A DNA stretch of 64,000 nt from Ziziphus jujuba. Its lineage: Eukaryota > Streptophyta > Magnoliopsida > Rosales > Rhamnaceae. The notes beneath the pieces were generated by a model. That model had not been told where the DNA came from, did not search any database, and worked only from the letters and a program-made list of their open reading frames with translations. The DNA is taken from NCBI RefSeq assembly GCF_031755915.1, contig NC_083389.1, positions 25,729,001 through 25,793,000 of the forward strand, read 5' to 3'. Positions within the stretch are counted from its first letter, which is position 1. Every line of letters begins with the position of its first letter. The translations under genes were made by a program, and so were the position numbers. Below, piece by piece: positions 63,970 through 64,000 of this stretch.

Positions 63970-64000
<31 letters not shown>
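63219..64000 (+). mobile_element. LTR of the TGTTGAAATGTGG family, running off the window
   Basis: Starts 'tgttgaaatgtggtgatc' after rps2 and matches the solo LTR at 14039-15040 (read on its minus strand) base for base over long stretches. About 780 of the expected 1,000 bases are present, so whether this is a solo LTR or a full element cannot be told. It ends in a (ct)n run; the other copy has only a short, impure purine run there. Confidence 0.85.
63970..64000. repeat. (CT)n microsatellite at the window end
   Basis: At least 13 repeats of CT up to the last base, inside the LTR copy. The matching place in the solo LTR (about 14245-14265) reads as gagagaaagagagcc on the plus strand, so the run has expanded here. 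Confidence 0.85.

Overview
The window is plant nuclear DNA dominated by a decayed insertion of plastid DNA (a NUPT) into which LTR retrotransposons have repeatedly jumped. By eye about 34 kb is plastid-derived and about 30 kb is retrotransposon; only about the first 220 bases look like other nuclear DNA. The plastid genes carry stop codons, frameshifts and deletions almost everywhere. LTR elements with 5-bp target duplications interrupt psbH, petB, petD, rpl14, rpoC2 and probably rps2 (its element runs off the window), as well as two plastid spacers. This points to the nucleus rather than to a plastid or mitochondrial genome. The donor plastome kept introns in rpoC1 and clpP, which rules out grasses, and carried infA and rps16. 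I cannot name the species.

The plastid DNA forms three blocks that are not neighbours in a normal plastome. Block I (about 225-2091) runs rps16 exon 2, trnK-UUU 5' exon, trnK intron, start of matK. Block II (about 2092-28900) runs clpP, psbB, psbT, psbN, psbH, petB, petD, rpoA, rps11, rpl36, infA, rps8, rpl14 in standard order. Block III (about 29018-63218) runs psaA, psaB, rps14, trnfM, trnG, psbZ, trnS, psbC, psbD, trnT, trnE, trnY, trnD, psbM, petN, rpoB, rpoC1, rpoC2, rps2, also in standard order, but inverted relative to block II. psbN, psbZ and petN still have complete reading frames; they are simply short. psbM is nearly complete.

Retrotransposons: a 7.9-kb Ty3/gypsy element on the minus strand (5126-13044, CRM-like by its RT-RNaseH and by a C-terminal pol extension read from inside the LTR); a 5.8-kb scrambled relative (43558-49342, minus); and two solo LTRs of the same group (16724-17799 and 27550-28682, plus). 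There are also two Ty1/copia elements of one family in opposite orientations (18292-24428 minus, badly broken; 55970-62081 plus, almost intact), and a second TGTTGAA-type LTR family present as a solo LTR (14039-15040) and as a copy running off the right edge (63219-64000).

No gene system here works as a unit. The interest lies in the history: how plastid fragments were joined, how they decayed (many C-to-T and G-to-A changes), why so many elements landed in them, and structural oddities of the gypsy LTRs (a coding extension, a conserved 14-bp-arm hairpin, an exchanged middle module, a shuffled pol).
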